Assembly: GCA_963758025.1 (NCBI GenBank)
Contig: CAVWUA010000005.1
Span: 1 to 64,000, forward strand
Origin: CAVWUA01 sp963758025
Lineage (GTDB): Bacteria > Planctomycetota > Planctomycetia > Isosphaerales > Isosphaeraceae
Reading direction: 5' to 3'
DNA: 64,000 nucleotides
In this document: one piece after another, positions 47,064 through 56,340 of the stretch
Position numbering within the stretch: the stretch's first letter is position 1
Layout: every line of letters starts with the position of its first letter
The notes under the pieces: generated by a model
What the model was told of the DNA's origin: nothing
Database searches by the model: none
What the model saw: only the letters and a program-made list of their open reading frames with translations
Program-made: the position numbers and the translations under genes

Positions 47064-48113
47064 GTGCGGCCTATCCTTCAGCGTCCTCTGGTCGTTCCCC
47101 TCGTTTTGAGTCTCTGGCTCGGGGCCTCCCTGGACCTTCGCGCACAGGAAAAGACGCCAGAAGGGCTTCCTCCGGAAATGAAGCCCTACACGGAAACCAT
47201 CCCCGGCACCGACATCAAATTCGACATGGTTCCCATCCCCGGCGGCACATTCGTCATGGGAAGTTCGCCCGACGATCCCAACCACCTCGAGGACGAACTT
47301 CCCCGGCACCCGGTCACGCTCAAACCCTTCTGGATGGGCAAGCATGAGGTGACGTGGGACGAATACGACGAGTTCGCCTTCAGCTTCGACATCAAACGCA
47401 AGAAAGGCGAAGGAATCGACCCGGAATCTCAGCCCGAGTCGGAAAAGCTCGCCGATGCCGTATCACGACCGACCCCGCCGTATGCGGACGAGACGTTCGG
47501 CCTGGGTCGCCAGGGTCAGCCAGTCATCTGCATGACCCACCATGCCGCGATGGAATTCTGCCGATGGCTCTCGGTGAAGACCGGGAAGGTCTATCGACTG
47601 CCGACCGAAGCCGAGTGGGAGTATGCTTGCCGCGCCGGGACGACCACCCCGTATTCGTTCGGCAATGACGCGGCGAAGATCGACGAGTACGCCTGGTACT
47701 TCGAAAACTGCGAGAAGCCCCAGAAGGTCGGTCTGAAGAAGCCAAACCCCTGGGGGCTGTACGACATGCACGGCAACGTCAGCGAGTGGTGCCTCGACCA
47801 TTACGTGAAGGACCTCTACGAAACCTTTCCCAAGGATAAGCCGGTCGTCCAGCCTGTGGTGTTGCCCGACGCGAAGGAGTATCCTTACGTGGTCCGGGGT
47901 GGCTCCTGGGACGATGACGCCGAAATGCTGCGCAGCTCTGGCCGGTTGGCTTCCGACCCCTTCTGGAGCGGTCGCGATCCCCAGATCCCGCAAAGCATCT
48001 GGTGGCATACCGACGCGACCTTCGTCGGCTTCCGCATCGTCCGACCACTGGAAGAACAGGAGAACTTGCGGGGCCTGAAATCCCAGATCGTCAAGGGTAA
48101 GGGAACCAAGTGA
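47064..48113 (+). CDS. SUMF1/formylglycine-enzyme-like secreted protein
   Basis: About 349 residues from GTG 47064 with AGGGAG upstream and a signal peptide (PLVVPLVLSLWLGASLDLRA). The FGE-sulfatase domain is clear: MVPIPGGTFVMGSSPDDPNH, KHEVTWDEYDEF, LPTEAEWEYACRAGTTTPYS, GLYDMHGNVSEW and VVRGGSWDDDAEMLRSSGR. The two active-site cysteines of true formylglycine-generating enzymes are absent from that last motif, so it is a related protein of other function. An insert of about 35 residues (ESQPESEKLADAV) sits in the middle. It is probably in one unit with the Gfo/Idh/MocA gene. Confidence 0.88.
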   Translation: MRPILQRPLVVPLVLSLWLGASLDLRAQEKTPEGLPPEMKPYTETIPGTDIKFDMVPIPGGTFVMGSSPDDPNHLEDELPRHPVTLKPFWMGKHEVTWDEYDEFAFSFDIKRKKGEGIDPESQPESEKLADAVSRPTPPYADETFGLGRQGQPVICMTHHAAMEFCRWLSVKTGKVYRLPTEAEWEYACRAGTTTPYSFGNDAAKIDEYAWYFENCEKPQKVGLKKPNPWGLYDMHGNVSEWCLDHYVKDLYETFPKDKPVVQPVVLPDAKEYPYVVRGGSWDDDAEMLRSSGRLASDPFWSGRDPQIPQSIWWHTDATFVGFRIVRPLEEQENLRGLKSQIVKGKGTK

Positions 48114-48196
48114 ACCGCTTTCGCGACCTTGCTTTGACGTGATTCGTGTAACGTGATTCCAAGCACCAGACTGATTCCTCTAGGGAGATTCACGCC

Positions 48197-49480
48197 ATGA
48201 CCGATCCGATCGGGACCGGCGGCCGCTCGCGCCGCGACTTCCTCAAGACTTCAACCGTTCTGGGTGGCGCCCTCGCGACAGGGCTCGGTGCCGTTCCGAC
48301 GGTCCATGCCGCGGGTGATGACACGATCAAGATTGGCCTGATCGGTTGCGGCGGCCGGGGCACCGGCGCGGCTCAGAATGCGGTCGAGGCCGCGGATAAC
48401 GTGAAGATCGTCGCCATGGGGGACCTTTTCAAGGATCACCTCGATAACAGCCGGAAGAATCTCAAGGAACGTATCGGCGACAATCTCGCCGTGACCGACG
48501 ACCAGTGCTTCGTCGGATTCGATGCCTTCGAGAAAGTCCTGGCCTGCGACGTCGATTACGTGATCCTGGCCACACCCCCGGGGTTCCGACCGCAACACCT
48601 GGAAGCGGCCGTCAAGGCCGGCAAGCACATCTTCACCGAGAAGCCGGTCGGCGTCGATCCGGCCGGAATTCGCAAGGTCTTCGCGGCGGCCGAGGAGGCC
48701 GAGAAGAAGGGCCTGAGGATCGTCGCCGGGACCCAGCGCCGCCACCAGGCGGTGTATATCGAGAGCATGAAGCGGATCCACGACGGCGAACTCGGAGACA
48801 TCACCTCCGCCCGCTGCTACTGGAACCAGGGGAGCCTCTGGGTCAAGCCTCGCGAGACGAGTTGGAGCGACATGGAGTGGCAGATCCGCAACTGGCTCTA
48901 CTTCTGCTGGCTCTCGGGTGACCACATCTGCGAGCAGCACGTCCACAACATCGACGTCGTCAACTGGGCCTTGCAGAACCACCCGGTTCGCGCTGTCGGC
49001 ATGGGCGGACGGCAGGTCCGCACCGGCCCGGAGTATGGCAATATCTACGACCACTTCGCCATCGATTTCGAGTATCCGGGCGGCGTTCACGTCCTGAGCG
49101 AGGCCCGACAGATCCCTGGCTGCGAGAATAACGTCTCGGAGCAGGTCGTTGGAACCAAGGGGGAGTGGACCAGCCAGGGCTACGTCTTCCGTATCGGCGA
49201 CAAGTCCCAACGTGTCCGCGAAGCGCGGGTCAATCCGTATGTTCAGGAGCACACGGACCTAATCGCCGCAATTCGCAAGGGGGAGACGCTCAACGAGTTG
49301 CGACGGGTTGCCGAGAGCACCCTGACCGCCATCATGGGCCGGATGTCCACCTATACCGGGAAGGCCGTCACCTGGGACGAAATCCTCAACTCCAAGCTCG
49401 ACACGTTCCCCGAGACTCTTGAGTTTGGTCCGCACGAAGTCGCACCGGTCCCCACGCCAGGCGTGACTCCACTCGTCTGA
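48197..49480 (+). CDS. Gfo/Idh/MocA-family oxidoreductase, Tat-exported
   Basis: A 427-residue NAD(P)-linked sugar oxidoreductase. It has a twin-arginine signal (SRRDFLKTSTVLGGALATG), the dinucleotide motif GLIGCGGRGTG, FTEKPVG with the catalytic lysine, and the C-terminal alpha/beta domain with SGDHICEQHVHNIDVVNWAL. Export implies a cofactor carried along by Tat in folded state. The neighbours (SUMF1-like, ThuA, DUF1080 elsewhere) point to oxidation or epimerisation of a sugar or polyol, the substrate being unknown. Confidence 0.93.
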   Translation: MTDPIGTGGRSRRDFLKTSTVLGGALATGLGAVPTVHAAGDDTIKIGLIGCGGRGTGAAQNAVEAADNVKIVAMGDLFKDHLDNSRKNLKERIGDNLAVTDDQCFVGFDAFEKVLACDVDYVILATPPGFRPQHLEAAVKAGKHIFTEKPVGVDPAGIRKVFAAAEEAEKKGLRIVAGTQRRHQAVYIESMKRIHDGELGDITSARCYWNQGSLWVKPRETSWSDMEWQIRNWLYFCWLSGDHICEQHVHNIDVVNWALQNHPVRAVGMGGRQVRTGPEYGNIYDHFAIDFEYPGGVHVLSEARQIPGCENNVSEQVVGTKGEWTSQGYVFRIGDKSQRVREARVNPYVQEHTDLIAAIRKGETLNELRRVAESTLTAIMGRMSTYTGKAVTWDEILNSKLDTFPETLEFGPHEVAPVPTPGVTPLV

Positions 49481-49525
49481 ACCGGCGGCGATCGCCTTAC
49501 GGATGATGCTTCCGAAGAAACCTAA

Positions 49526-49560
49526 CCCTCGCCCTCTCCCTAGCTGGGGAGGGCGAGGGG
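49526..49560. repeat. CCCTCGCCCTCTCCC hairpin
   Basis: CCCTCGCCCTCTCCC and GGGGAGGGCGAGGGG flank TAGCT and form a long GC stem. It lies between the Gfo/Idh/MocA and ThuA genes. The sequence type (AACCCTCGCCCTCTCCC) is a widespread bacterial REP-like repeat; it may also slow transcription. Confidence 0.6.
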
Positions 49561-49609
49561 TTGGGTCTGCTTTCGATTACCCACACTCACCATCGAGAGA
49601 TTGATAACC

Positions 49610-50497
49610 ATGCGGACATTGTTGGGAATCACCCTGACGCTTGGCCTCTCGCTCTGCGGAATCTCGGCGCACGCCGAGGATGCCAAGGTCGTTCTGCTGG
49701 CCGGCCATGCCAGCCACGGTCCGGGCGATCATGAATTCCACGCGGGTCAGAAACTGTTGACGAAATGCCTGAATGAGGTGCCGGGCGTCAATGCGGTCTA
49801 TGTCGAGGACATGGCCCCCGGCGAAGGCTGGCCGGCCGATGAGTCCGTCTTCGAGGGCGCGAAAACCATCGTCTTCTTCATGGACGGCGGCGGTGGACAC
49901 CCTATCATCCAGAAGGACCGCCTGGATACCATGCGGAAACTGATGGAGAAAGGTGTCGGGCTGGTCTGTCTGCATTACGCGGTCGAGGTGCCCAAAGGAA
50001 AGCCTGGAGATTTCTTCCTGGAATACCTCGGCGGCTACTACGAATCCGGTTACTCGACCAACCCGCACTGGGTGGCCGACATCAAGAGCCTTCCCGAACA
50101 TCCGATCACACAAGGCGTGCAACCGTTCCACATCAAGGACGAATGGTATTACAACATCCGATTCCGTCCCGAGATGAAGGATATCACGCCCATCATCGTG
50201 GCGAGCCCCGACGACGAGACGCGACAGGGTACGACTTCATCTCCACGCGGCCCTTACGAGCATATCGTCAAGGCGAGCGGACGTCCGGAAATTCTCGCGT
50301 GGGCGGTGGAACGAAACGACGGTGGACGCGGCTTCGGGTTCACCGGCGGCCACGATCATGAGAACTGGGGCAACAACAATTTTCGAAAGGTCGTCCTGAA
50401 CGCCATCCTCTGGACGGCTCATGTGGAAGTTCCTTCGAACGGCGTGGAATGCAAGATCACGGACGATCAACTGGCGAAGAACCTCGACAAGAAGTGA
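49610..50497 (+). CDS. ThuA-like domain protein, secreted (second copy)
   Basis: About 295 residues with a signal peptide (RTLLGITLTLGLSLCGISAHA). The ThuA fold is visible in KVVLLAGHASHGPGDHEF, TIVFFMDGGGGHPIIQKD, GVGLVCLHYAVEVPKG and, at the end, GRGFGFTGGHDHENWGNNNF, where several His and Asp residues could form a metal or substrate site. It differs strongly from the copy at 5212, so the two are distant paralogues. It follows the Gfo/Idh/MocA gene after 129 bases and may act in the same sugar pathway. Confidence 0.9.
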   Translation: MRTLLGITLTLGLSLCGISAHAEDAKVVLLAGHASHGPGDHEFHAGQKLLTKCLNEVPGVNAVYVEDMAPGEGWPADESVFEGAKTIVFFMDGGGGHPIIQKDRLDTMRKLMEKGVGLVCLHYAVEVPKGKPGDFFLEYLGGYYESGYSTNPHWVADIKSLPEHPITQGVQPFHIKDEWYYNIRFRPEMKDITPIIVASPDDETRQGTTSSPRGPYEHIVKASGRPEILAWAVERNDGGRGFGFTGGHDHENWGNNNFRKVVLNAILWTAHVEVPSNGVECKITDDQLAKNLDKK

Positions 50498-50537
50498 GAT
50501 CAAAACCACAGAGGGCACGTTGAGAAGAATCAGAAAA

Positions 50538-51584
50538 TCATGATCCCTGATTTTTCTCTGTGGCCTCTGTGACTTCCCGGATTTCCTGGGCCAGTTTCCA
50601 TCCTGGTAAGGTGACGGGGGCGGCTCCTTCGGGAGGAGGCTCAACGAGTTTCTCATACAGTTCCGGCCGCCTCGCACGAAGGTAACGGCGGCCGGAAGCC
50701 CTCTCCAGCGTCTCGGATGTGAGCAGGCCAACCACCACGTCCTCGTCCAGCGCGTGACACTCCGTGAGCACTTCGCCGTGCGGGTCGAGGATCATCGACA
50801 GGCCGGGCTTGATCGTATCACCATCAACACCGATCGGGTTGGTGAAGACGGCATAGACGCCATTTTCCCAGGCTCTCGCGGGTAGCCAGCGCATCAGCCA
50901 TTCTCGGCCCTTGGGCCCGCGGAATTCTTTGCGCAGACGGGACGGATCGCGCTGACGATTCTCCCACAGCGCCCGATCCACCATGCCCCGTCCCGGCATC
51001 GCTGAGGATGTGCATCCGGTGACGTGCGGCATGACGATGACCTCGGCGCCGAGCAAAGTCGTCGCTCGCACGTTCTCCGGCAGGTTATTGTCGTAACAGA
51101 TCAAAAAACCAACCTTCACTCCGAGCAGTTCGATGACATTGTAACCTTCGCCAGGGGAGAGGTGCGGATTGATGAAAGGGTGTAGCTTTCGGAAACGGGT
51201 GATATATCCATCCGGTCCGACCGTGACATAACCATTGTAGATTTCGCCTTTTGCATCAATTTCCACCAAACCCGCCATGATCACGATGCCCAGGTCCCTG
51301 GCAATGGCTTCCAGCGCGCGGACCGATGGCCCGTCCGGCACTCGTTCGGCCAGAGCAACGAGCTGGTCTCGGTCAAGGTGTTGCAAAAATGTGTAGCCCG
51401 TGATGCAACACTCGTGAAAGCAGACGATCTCGGCCCCCTGCTCGACCGCGCGACGTGACAGGTCATGAATCCGTTCGAGATTCGCCGGCTTGTCGCCATC
51501 CCGGTGTTCAAACTGGGTGGCGGCGATGCGGATATCACGCACGTCGATGTTCTCCGAGATCGTCCGCGCTCCCCGGATCGTCAA
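50538..51584 (-). CDS. Carbon-nitrogen hydrolase (nitrilase superfamily)
   Basis: About 348 residues with the catalytic Glu-Lys-Cys: IVCFHECCITGY, FRKLHPFINP and VGFLICYDNNLPENVR. It hydrolyses a C-N bond, amide or nitrile, of unknown substrate; the length and the ARAWENGVYAVFTNP block fit the N-carbamoyl/aliphatic-amidase branch. The start is uncertain: TTG at 51584, overlapping the stop of the upstream gene as TTGA, or GTG at 51542. It is the second gene of a two-gene minus-strand unit with the large heme dehydrogenase. Confidence 0.88.
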   Translation of the reverse strand: MTIRGARTISENIDVRDIRIAATQFEHRDGDKPANLERIHDLSRRAVEQGAEIVCFHECCITGYTFLQHLDRDQLVALAERVPDGPSVRALEAIARDLGIVIMAGLVEIDAKGEIYNGYVTVGPDGYITRFRKLHPFINPHLSPGEGYNVIELLGVKVGFLICYDNNLPENVRATTLLGAEVIVMPHVTGCTSSAMPGRGMVDRALWENRQRDPSRLRKEFRGPKGREWLMRWLPARAWENGVYAVFTNPIGVDGDTIKPGLSMILDPHGEVLTECHALDEDVVVGLLTSETLERASGRRYLRARRPELYEKLVEPPPEGAAPVTLPGWKLAQEIREVTEATEKNQGS

Positions 51585-54500
51585 TTTCCTGGAGGGCGGC
51601 TGCTCTGAAGGTAGCGGAAAAGGTCGCGAATTTGATCGTCCGGGAGCTTATCGAGTTGTCCTTCAGGCATCAAGGATGTTGCCGAGGGTTGGGTTTCCTC
51701 AATCTCGACACGCGGGATGACCGTCTTTTCACGCTGACTGTCGATCAGAGTGATGGTCTGGTCGTTCTCCTCGATAATCAGTCCGTTCAGAACACGGCCA
51801 TCCTTGAGGGCGACGGTCTGGGCCTGGTATTCCTTGCGGATCAAGGCGCTGGGATCGACCAGACTCGTCAGGAGGAAATCCAGGTTCCCGCGTTCGGCGC
51901 CCGTCAGGTCCGGGCCGATCGACTCGCCCTCGCCGAACAACTTATGACAAACAGCGCAATTCTCTTTGAAAACAGCCACGCCGCGGGCCGCGTTCCCCTT
52001 ATCCCCTTCGGGTAGGATGCCGCGCACCTCAGCGATCCGCTGCGTCTTGGACGCCGAATTCGGACCTGGCACGAGTCCCCAGACCGCCTCAATCCGCTTT
52101 CGAAGCGCGTCATCGCCGAGGCGAACGATCTGGACCACCTGAGAAGCCGTCAGCTCCTTGGTTGGGATTCGCTTCTGCTCCAGAGCGTCGGCAAGGCGGG
52201 AAGCCCAGGTCTTTCGGCTGCAAAGCAAGTCGAGCACGCGCCCGCGTAAAGACCCATCCAGCTTGTCATAGCGAGCCAGAAGTTTGTCCGCGACCTCCGG
52301 CTGAGAATAGCTTCCCAGCGCGCTGAGAACTGCCTGCCGTATGGAGGTGGATTCAGACGCTCCGAACATCGTCAACAGCAGTTCCAGCCCCTCGGGCCGT
52401 CTGACCTGACCGATCAACTCGATCAAGGCCCGTCGTTCGGCCTCCGGAGTCTCGGACTGACCGGCCCGTTCGAGGACCTTGCGGTACGCGGCCTCACTGC
52501 CGAGCCTTGTCGCGAGTCGCAAGCGCGTGACCTCCGGCGTGGGACGATCCCAGTAGGGGCGGATTGCCTCTTCCAGGGCCTCGGGCACTTCGGAGATCGT
52601 CTGCCCTTCCAGCCCCTTCTCCATGCCCGCGATGAGTCGATTGATCTCCGTGTCTCCGGGAGCCGCGGCAAGGAGCCGGGCACACGCACCGAAGTCCTCG
52701 GGCGTCGCGCCCGAGGCGAGAGCTCGCGCCAGCCGCTCCAGCAGGTGATCCCGCACCAGAGTCGAACGCTGGACTTCGGGACTGATCACGAGATCCACCA
52801 CCCGCTCCGGATTGTCCCGCAGGTGCTTTTCCAAGGCCCACCAGATCAGGAGAGGAATGTGCGGATCGTCGTGATCTTCCTCGCGAAGCACGAGCTGGGC
52901 GAGAATCGGCAAGGCCGTATCGGTCTTCCATCGCTGGCAACTGGAGGCGAGCTGGCTTCGGACAGTCACATCCGACTCGTCATGAGCCAGGCGGATCAGC
53001 CGGCCGAGCGTCGACTCGTTACAACGATGGTCGTCGCCGAGCAGGCGGGTCGTCCAGCGACGAACCCCCGCGACCGGGTGGTCAAGCAGCTTCAGCGCGG
53101 TCTCGTCGTCGAAACCGCCGCTGACGTGCAAGGCCCAGAGGTCTCTCAGGGCCATCGTCTCGTCGCGGTCATCCTGAAGAAGGGATTTGAGAGTGGGGAT
53201 CACCGATGGATCACGCCGTTCGGCCAGCAGCCGGCGGGCCATGTCGGGCCACCAATCATTCTCCTTCTCTCGGAGTGCCACAAGTTCGGCGCTCGAAAGT
53301 TTGCCGAGATTGAACGGAGGAACCGGTTCTGTCCCTTGAGAGACGACCTTGTAGATGCGTCCGTTCGTCTTGTCCCAGGTATCGCGGGGGTCGAGGTGAC
53401 TGGCCCGCTTGTCGTACCAGTCCACGACGAAGACCGAACCATCTGGGCCGGTCAGCAAGTCGATCGGTCGGAACCAGCGGTCGCGCGATTCGATCAGAGT
53501 TCCACCATGCTTCGCCTGGAAGGTCGAACCCAGGCGCTCGATCTCATGCCAGTACACGTCGTTCGCAAGCAGGTTCCCGCCGATGAAGGCCCCTCGGAAA
53601 TTCTCGGGGAACGTGTCCCCCTTGTAGATGATGCCGCCGGGGGTGACGTGGCCTCCCTGCTTATTACCCTGATAACTCAACGCATCGAAGTAGCCGTAGG
53701 TACGTGGGTTGTGTAAGGGACCATGCTTGGCGAAGCCTTTCCAGTAGTAGCCTCCCTGGACCATGTGAAACGTGACAAATCCGCCGTTACTGCTACCGAA
53801 GGCGTTTCCCCCGCGGTCGAAGTCCACCCCCCACGTGTTCCCGCCCCCCTCGGCGAACAGCTCGAAACGATCGGTCCGAGGTTCGTAACGCCAGATCCCT
53901 TGCTGGAAGCCGATTCCGCGAATGTTGGCCGTGACGGTGCTCCCCTGGGCGCCATAGAGCCACCCGTCCGGCCCCCACATCAAGGAGTTGACCGTGGCGT
54001 GGGCGTCCTGAAGGCCGAAGCCCTTGAGCAAGACCTTGGGATCGCCGTCGGGACGATCGTCCTGGTCCTTGTCGGGATAGAACAACAGATACGGCGCTTG
54101 ACCGACAAATACGCCACCGTGACCCACGGCGATTCCCGAGGCGAGATTCAATCCTTCGACAAAGATCGTCACCTTGTCCGCTTTGCCATCGTGGTCGGTA
54201 TCTTCCAGAATCTTGATCCGGTCGGCCCCTCGAGGACCATGCGGCGGGGGCTCGGGAACGCGATCGTACTCGGTACGGAGGTACTGATCGACGGACACGG
54301 GCTTGAGCCCCGCCGGATTCGGATATTGCAGATACTCGATCACCCACATCCGCCCGCGCTCGTCGAAGCACGCAGCCACCGGCTGACGGATCTCCGGCTC
54401 ACTCGCGAAAACTTCGACGTGGAATCCCTCGGGCACCACCATGCGCTGACGGGCCTCTTCGGGAGAGTATCCATCCGCGATCACGGTCCCTTGCCAGAAA

Positions 54501-54628
54501 CTCAACAAGACCAGGAGCAGGATGAGCCACGGGGTGGACTGCGAGAGCGGACTTCCAACCACCCGAATCATTCGGCGTAGGCTCGGAGTGGTTCCGAGTC
54601 TCGCAACGTGTGAGGCGACGTAGGGCAC
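51581..54628 (-). CDS. PVC-type membrane-bound dehydrogenase with HEAT repeats and cytochrome c
   Basis: A 1015-residue exported protein. GTG 54628 has GGAAAGGA at good spacing, followed by a membrane or signal segment (STPWLILLLVLLSFWQG). Residues about 60-430 form a beta-propeller of the sugar-dehydrogenase type (WGPDGWLYGAQGSTVTANIR, GPDGSVFVVDWYDKRASHLD). Residues about 440-850 are HEAT-like helical repeats. The C-terminus is a cytochrome c domain with CAVCHKLFGEGESIGPDLTG. This architecture is characteristic of Planctomycetes and Verrucomicrobia, where it is linked to sugar oxidation outside the membrane. Its stop overlaps the nitrilase start. Confidence 0.93.
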   Translation of the reverse strand: MPYVASHVARLGTTPSLRRMIRVVGSPLSQSTPWLILLLVLLSFWQGTVIADGYSPEEARQRMVVPEGFHVEVFASEPEIRQPVAACFDERGRMWVIEYLQYPNPAGLKPVSVDQYLRTEYDRVPEPPPHGPRGADRIKILEDTDHDGKADKVTIFVEGLNLASGIAVGHGGVFVGQAPYLLFYPDKDQDDRPDGDPKVLLKGFGLQDAHATVNSLMWGPDGWLYGAQGSTVTANIRGIGFQQGIWRYEPRTDRFELFAEGGGNTWGVDFDRGGNAFGSSNGGFVTFHMVQGGYYWKGFAKHGPLHNPRTYGYFDALSYQGNKQGGHVTPGGIIYKGDTFPENFRGAFIGGNLLANDVYWHEIERLGSTFQAKHGGTLIESRDRWFRPIDLLTGPDGSVFVVDWYDKRASHLDPRDTWDKTNGRIYKVVSQGTEPVPPFNLGKLSSAELVALREKENDWWPDMARRLLAERRDPSVIPTLKSLLQDDRDETMALRDLWALHVSGGFDDETALKLLDHPVAGVRRWTTRLLGDDHRCNESTLGRLIRLAHDESDVTVRSQLASSCQRWKTDTALPILAQLVLREEDHDDPHIPLLIWWALEKHLRDNPERVVDLVISPEVQRSTLVRDHLLERLARALASGATPEDFGACARLLAAAPGDTEINRLIAGMEKGLEGQTISEVPEALEEAIRPYWDRPTPEVTRLRLATRLGSEAAYRKVLERAGQSETPEAERRALIELIGQVRRPEGLELLLTMFGASESTSIRQAVLSALGSYSQPEVADKLLARYDKLDGSLRGRVLDLLCSRKTWASRLADALEQKRIPTKELTASQVVQIVRLGDDALRKRIEAVWGLVPGPNSASKTQRIAEVRGILPEGDKGNAARGVAVFKENCAVCHKLFGEGESIGPDLTGAERGNLDFLLTSLVDPSALIRKEYQAQTVALKDGRVLNGLIIEENDQTITLIDSQREKTVIPRVEIEETQPSATSLMPEGQLDKLPDDQIRDLFRYLQSSRPPGN

Positions 54629-54885
54629 GGCGTTCGTCCTTTCCGGCGTCGGGAAGGGTAGGTTGATCCAGCGGGGCGAACCGAGCGAATTTGTCGATCA
54701 TCTGTTGTACCGCGCGGTTTGGCCGCGTCCAACGGTCCTGCTCGAACGTTTCAAAGGACGGGGAGTTCTCAGGACCTGGGTGACTTTCTCACGGAAACGA
54801 AATACCCCGGAGAGGCACAACATTCCCCTTGCAGGGAGATGATGTTCCACCCGGGGCCATTTTCCGGTCGAGCATGATCCTCGAT

Positions 54886-56037
54886 CTATTCGAATTCCAT
54901 CGACATGACGAGACGTGGCGGATCTGCCTGGAACTGTAGCAGTCGGCTCAGTTCGCCGTTTTCCTTGTACTCATGCACGATCAGTCGCTCCAGCCCCTTG
55001 AGTTCTTCAAGCGGCACGCGATGGCCGAGAAATTCGGGTCGGGTTCCCGAGACACAGCGAACGATCCGCGTCTCACGTCTCGCTGCCCAGCCGGAGTTCC
55101 GGTCCTCTTCAATCACGCAATGGCTTTGCAAACGCCCTTGGTCGTCATGTTGATACTCCGCCAAGATCCCGTACCGAGCGACCACCTCACCGTCGCGGCC
55201 TGGCTCGAGGAATTTCGTCTCGTCCCGAAGCGGAACTCCAGGACGATCGGGATGATAGGACACGATCTCCTCGGCCTGAGTTTGCCAGTGGACCTCTTCA
55301 TTGCAATGGCCGTGGTTCTTGCGGTCGGTCAACATGCGTTGGATCAATTGTCCGGCGCCATCGTAAACAAAGTCTTCGATCGTGGAACGTCGAAGCGTGC
55401 GGAGTGGAAGACACTGAGAATAATCATAATAAGTCAATTCTTTCCGGCGAGGTCGACCGTCGGGAAAACACGCCGTGACCTCATGCTGAACGATCTGTCC
55501 GTTGCGATTGTAAAGCCGGATCTCCGTGCAGACTCCCCGGCGATTGAACCAGCGTTCCTCCCGCAACTCACCGTCATCGTTCCGAATTTCCGTCTTGGCG
55601 GGTCGGCGTTCGGAATCGATCAGGTGCCGGGCCATGGTTCGGGACACCGGGCCAGCACCATCCATGATGAGATGAGTCTCTCTCGCCAGTGATCCTTCAC
55701 TGTAGTTGTAGAGGAGCCGCTGACTGCGCAGCTCGGACGAGTCGTGCAGTTCGATCAGTCGGTTCTGGTTGTCATATCGGAAGGTCAGGAGTCGATCCTT
55801 CTCATCGAGGCCGAAGTCCAGAACAACGCGCTCGATCTGCCCCTGTGGGTTCCAGAAGCGGGTCACGACGACTTCCGGGTCCCCCTGACCGGCGCGACGT
55901 TTCCGGCAACGGCTCCAGCCGCCTTGGAGCCAATCCCCTTCGAGCAAGTCCCTTCGCGGCGAGAAACAGGAATGGGCGACCTGCCAGGGCCAGGACTGAG
56001 TCACGTGTTTCGTCAACGCGCTTTGTGTGGAAAGCAT
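54886..56037 (-). CDS. YD-repeat-like protein of unknown function
   Basis: A 383-residue protein with an ATG behind AAAGGCAGG. It has a series of YD/RHS-like strands: RLLTFRYDNQNRLIELHDSS, RWFNRRGVCTEIRLYNRNGQ, FVYDGAGQLIQRMLTD and YQHDDQGRLQSHCVIE. Units are about 40-60 residues long and rather loose. No signal peptide, toxin domain or RHS core motif is present, so it is probably an intracellular or stand-alone YD protein rather than an Rhs toxin. It is flanked by gene-poor spacers of 257 and 303 bases. The function is unknown. Confidence 0.6.
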   Translation of the reverse strand: MLSTQSALTKHVTQSWPWQVAHSCFSPRRDLLEGDWLQGGWSRCRKRRAGQGDPEVVVTRFWNPQGQIERVVLDFGLDEKDRLLTFRYDNQNRLIELHDSSELRSQRLLYNYSEGSLARETHLIMDGAGPVSRTMARHLIDSERRPAKTEIRNDDGELREERWFNRRGVCTEIRLYNRNGQIVQHEVTACFPDGRPRRKELTYYDYSQCLPLRTLRRSTIEDFVYDGAGQLIQRMLTDRKNHGHCNEEVHWQTQAEEIVSYHPDRPGVPLRDETKFLEPGRDGEVVARYGILAEYQHDDQGRLQSHCVIEEDRNSGWAARRETRIVRCVSGTRPEFLGHRVPLEELKGLERLIVHEYKENGELSRLLQFQADPPRLVMSMEFE

Positions 56038-56340
56038 GGTAACCTGCCTTTCGCCACAGTTCCGGGACCGAGTGGTGACGGAAGCTCGCTACCTGGATAA
56101 GCACGGAATGATCGAGATTCGTCATCTATTTTTTCTCGTTTTTCAAAAAAATGGCGATCGCGGCTTCGGCCTTCCCTTGCGCAAGCGACTTCGGTCCGAC
56201 TTCGTCGCCGGAAAACGAGTCACTTTGAGCCGGACCTGGGTACTATTGGGAAATGGCAGAGCCAGCCTGCCACGAATCCGCCTCGGATTCGCGGCGCGGG
56301 TTCCTGGTGGATTGTGGATCGCCTGAGATTCTGGAGCTGC
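56038..56340. other. Gene-free interval upstream of the YD-like gene
   Basis: About 300 bases with T/A runs near 56128-56155 (TATTTTTTCTCGTTTTTC). No gene fits. It lies upstream of the YD-like gene and downstream of the membrane-protein gene, both on the minus strand, so it may hold both a terminator and a promoter, but I see no clear one. Confidence 0.4.

Noticed and set aside
47046..47345. Divergent small frame opposite the SUMF1-like gene
   Set aside because: It is antisense to the signal peptide and first conserved motif of that gene and has no support of its own.
49526..49560. Simple terminator call for the Gfo/Idh/MocA gene
   Set aside because: There is no T run and the sequence matches a common REP-like word, so it is listed as a repeat, not a terminator.
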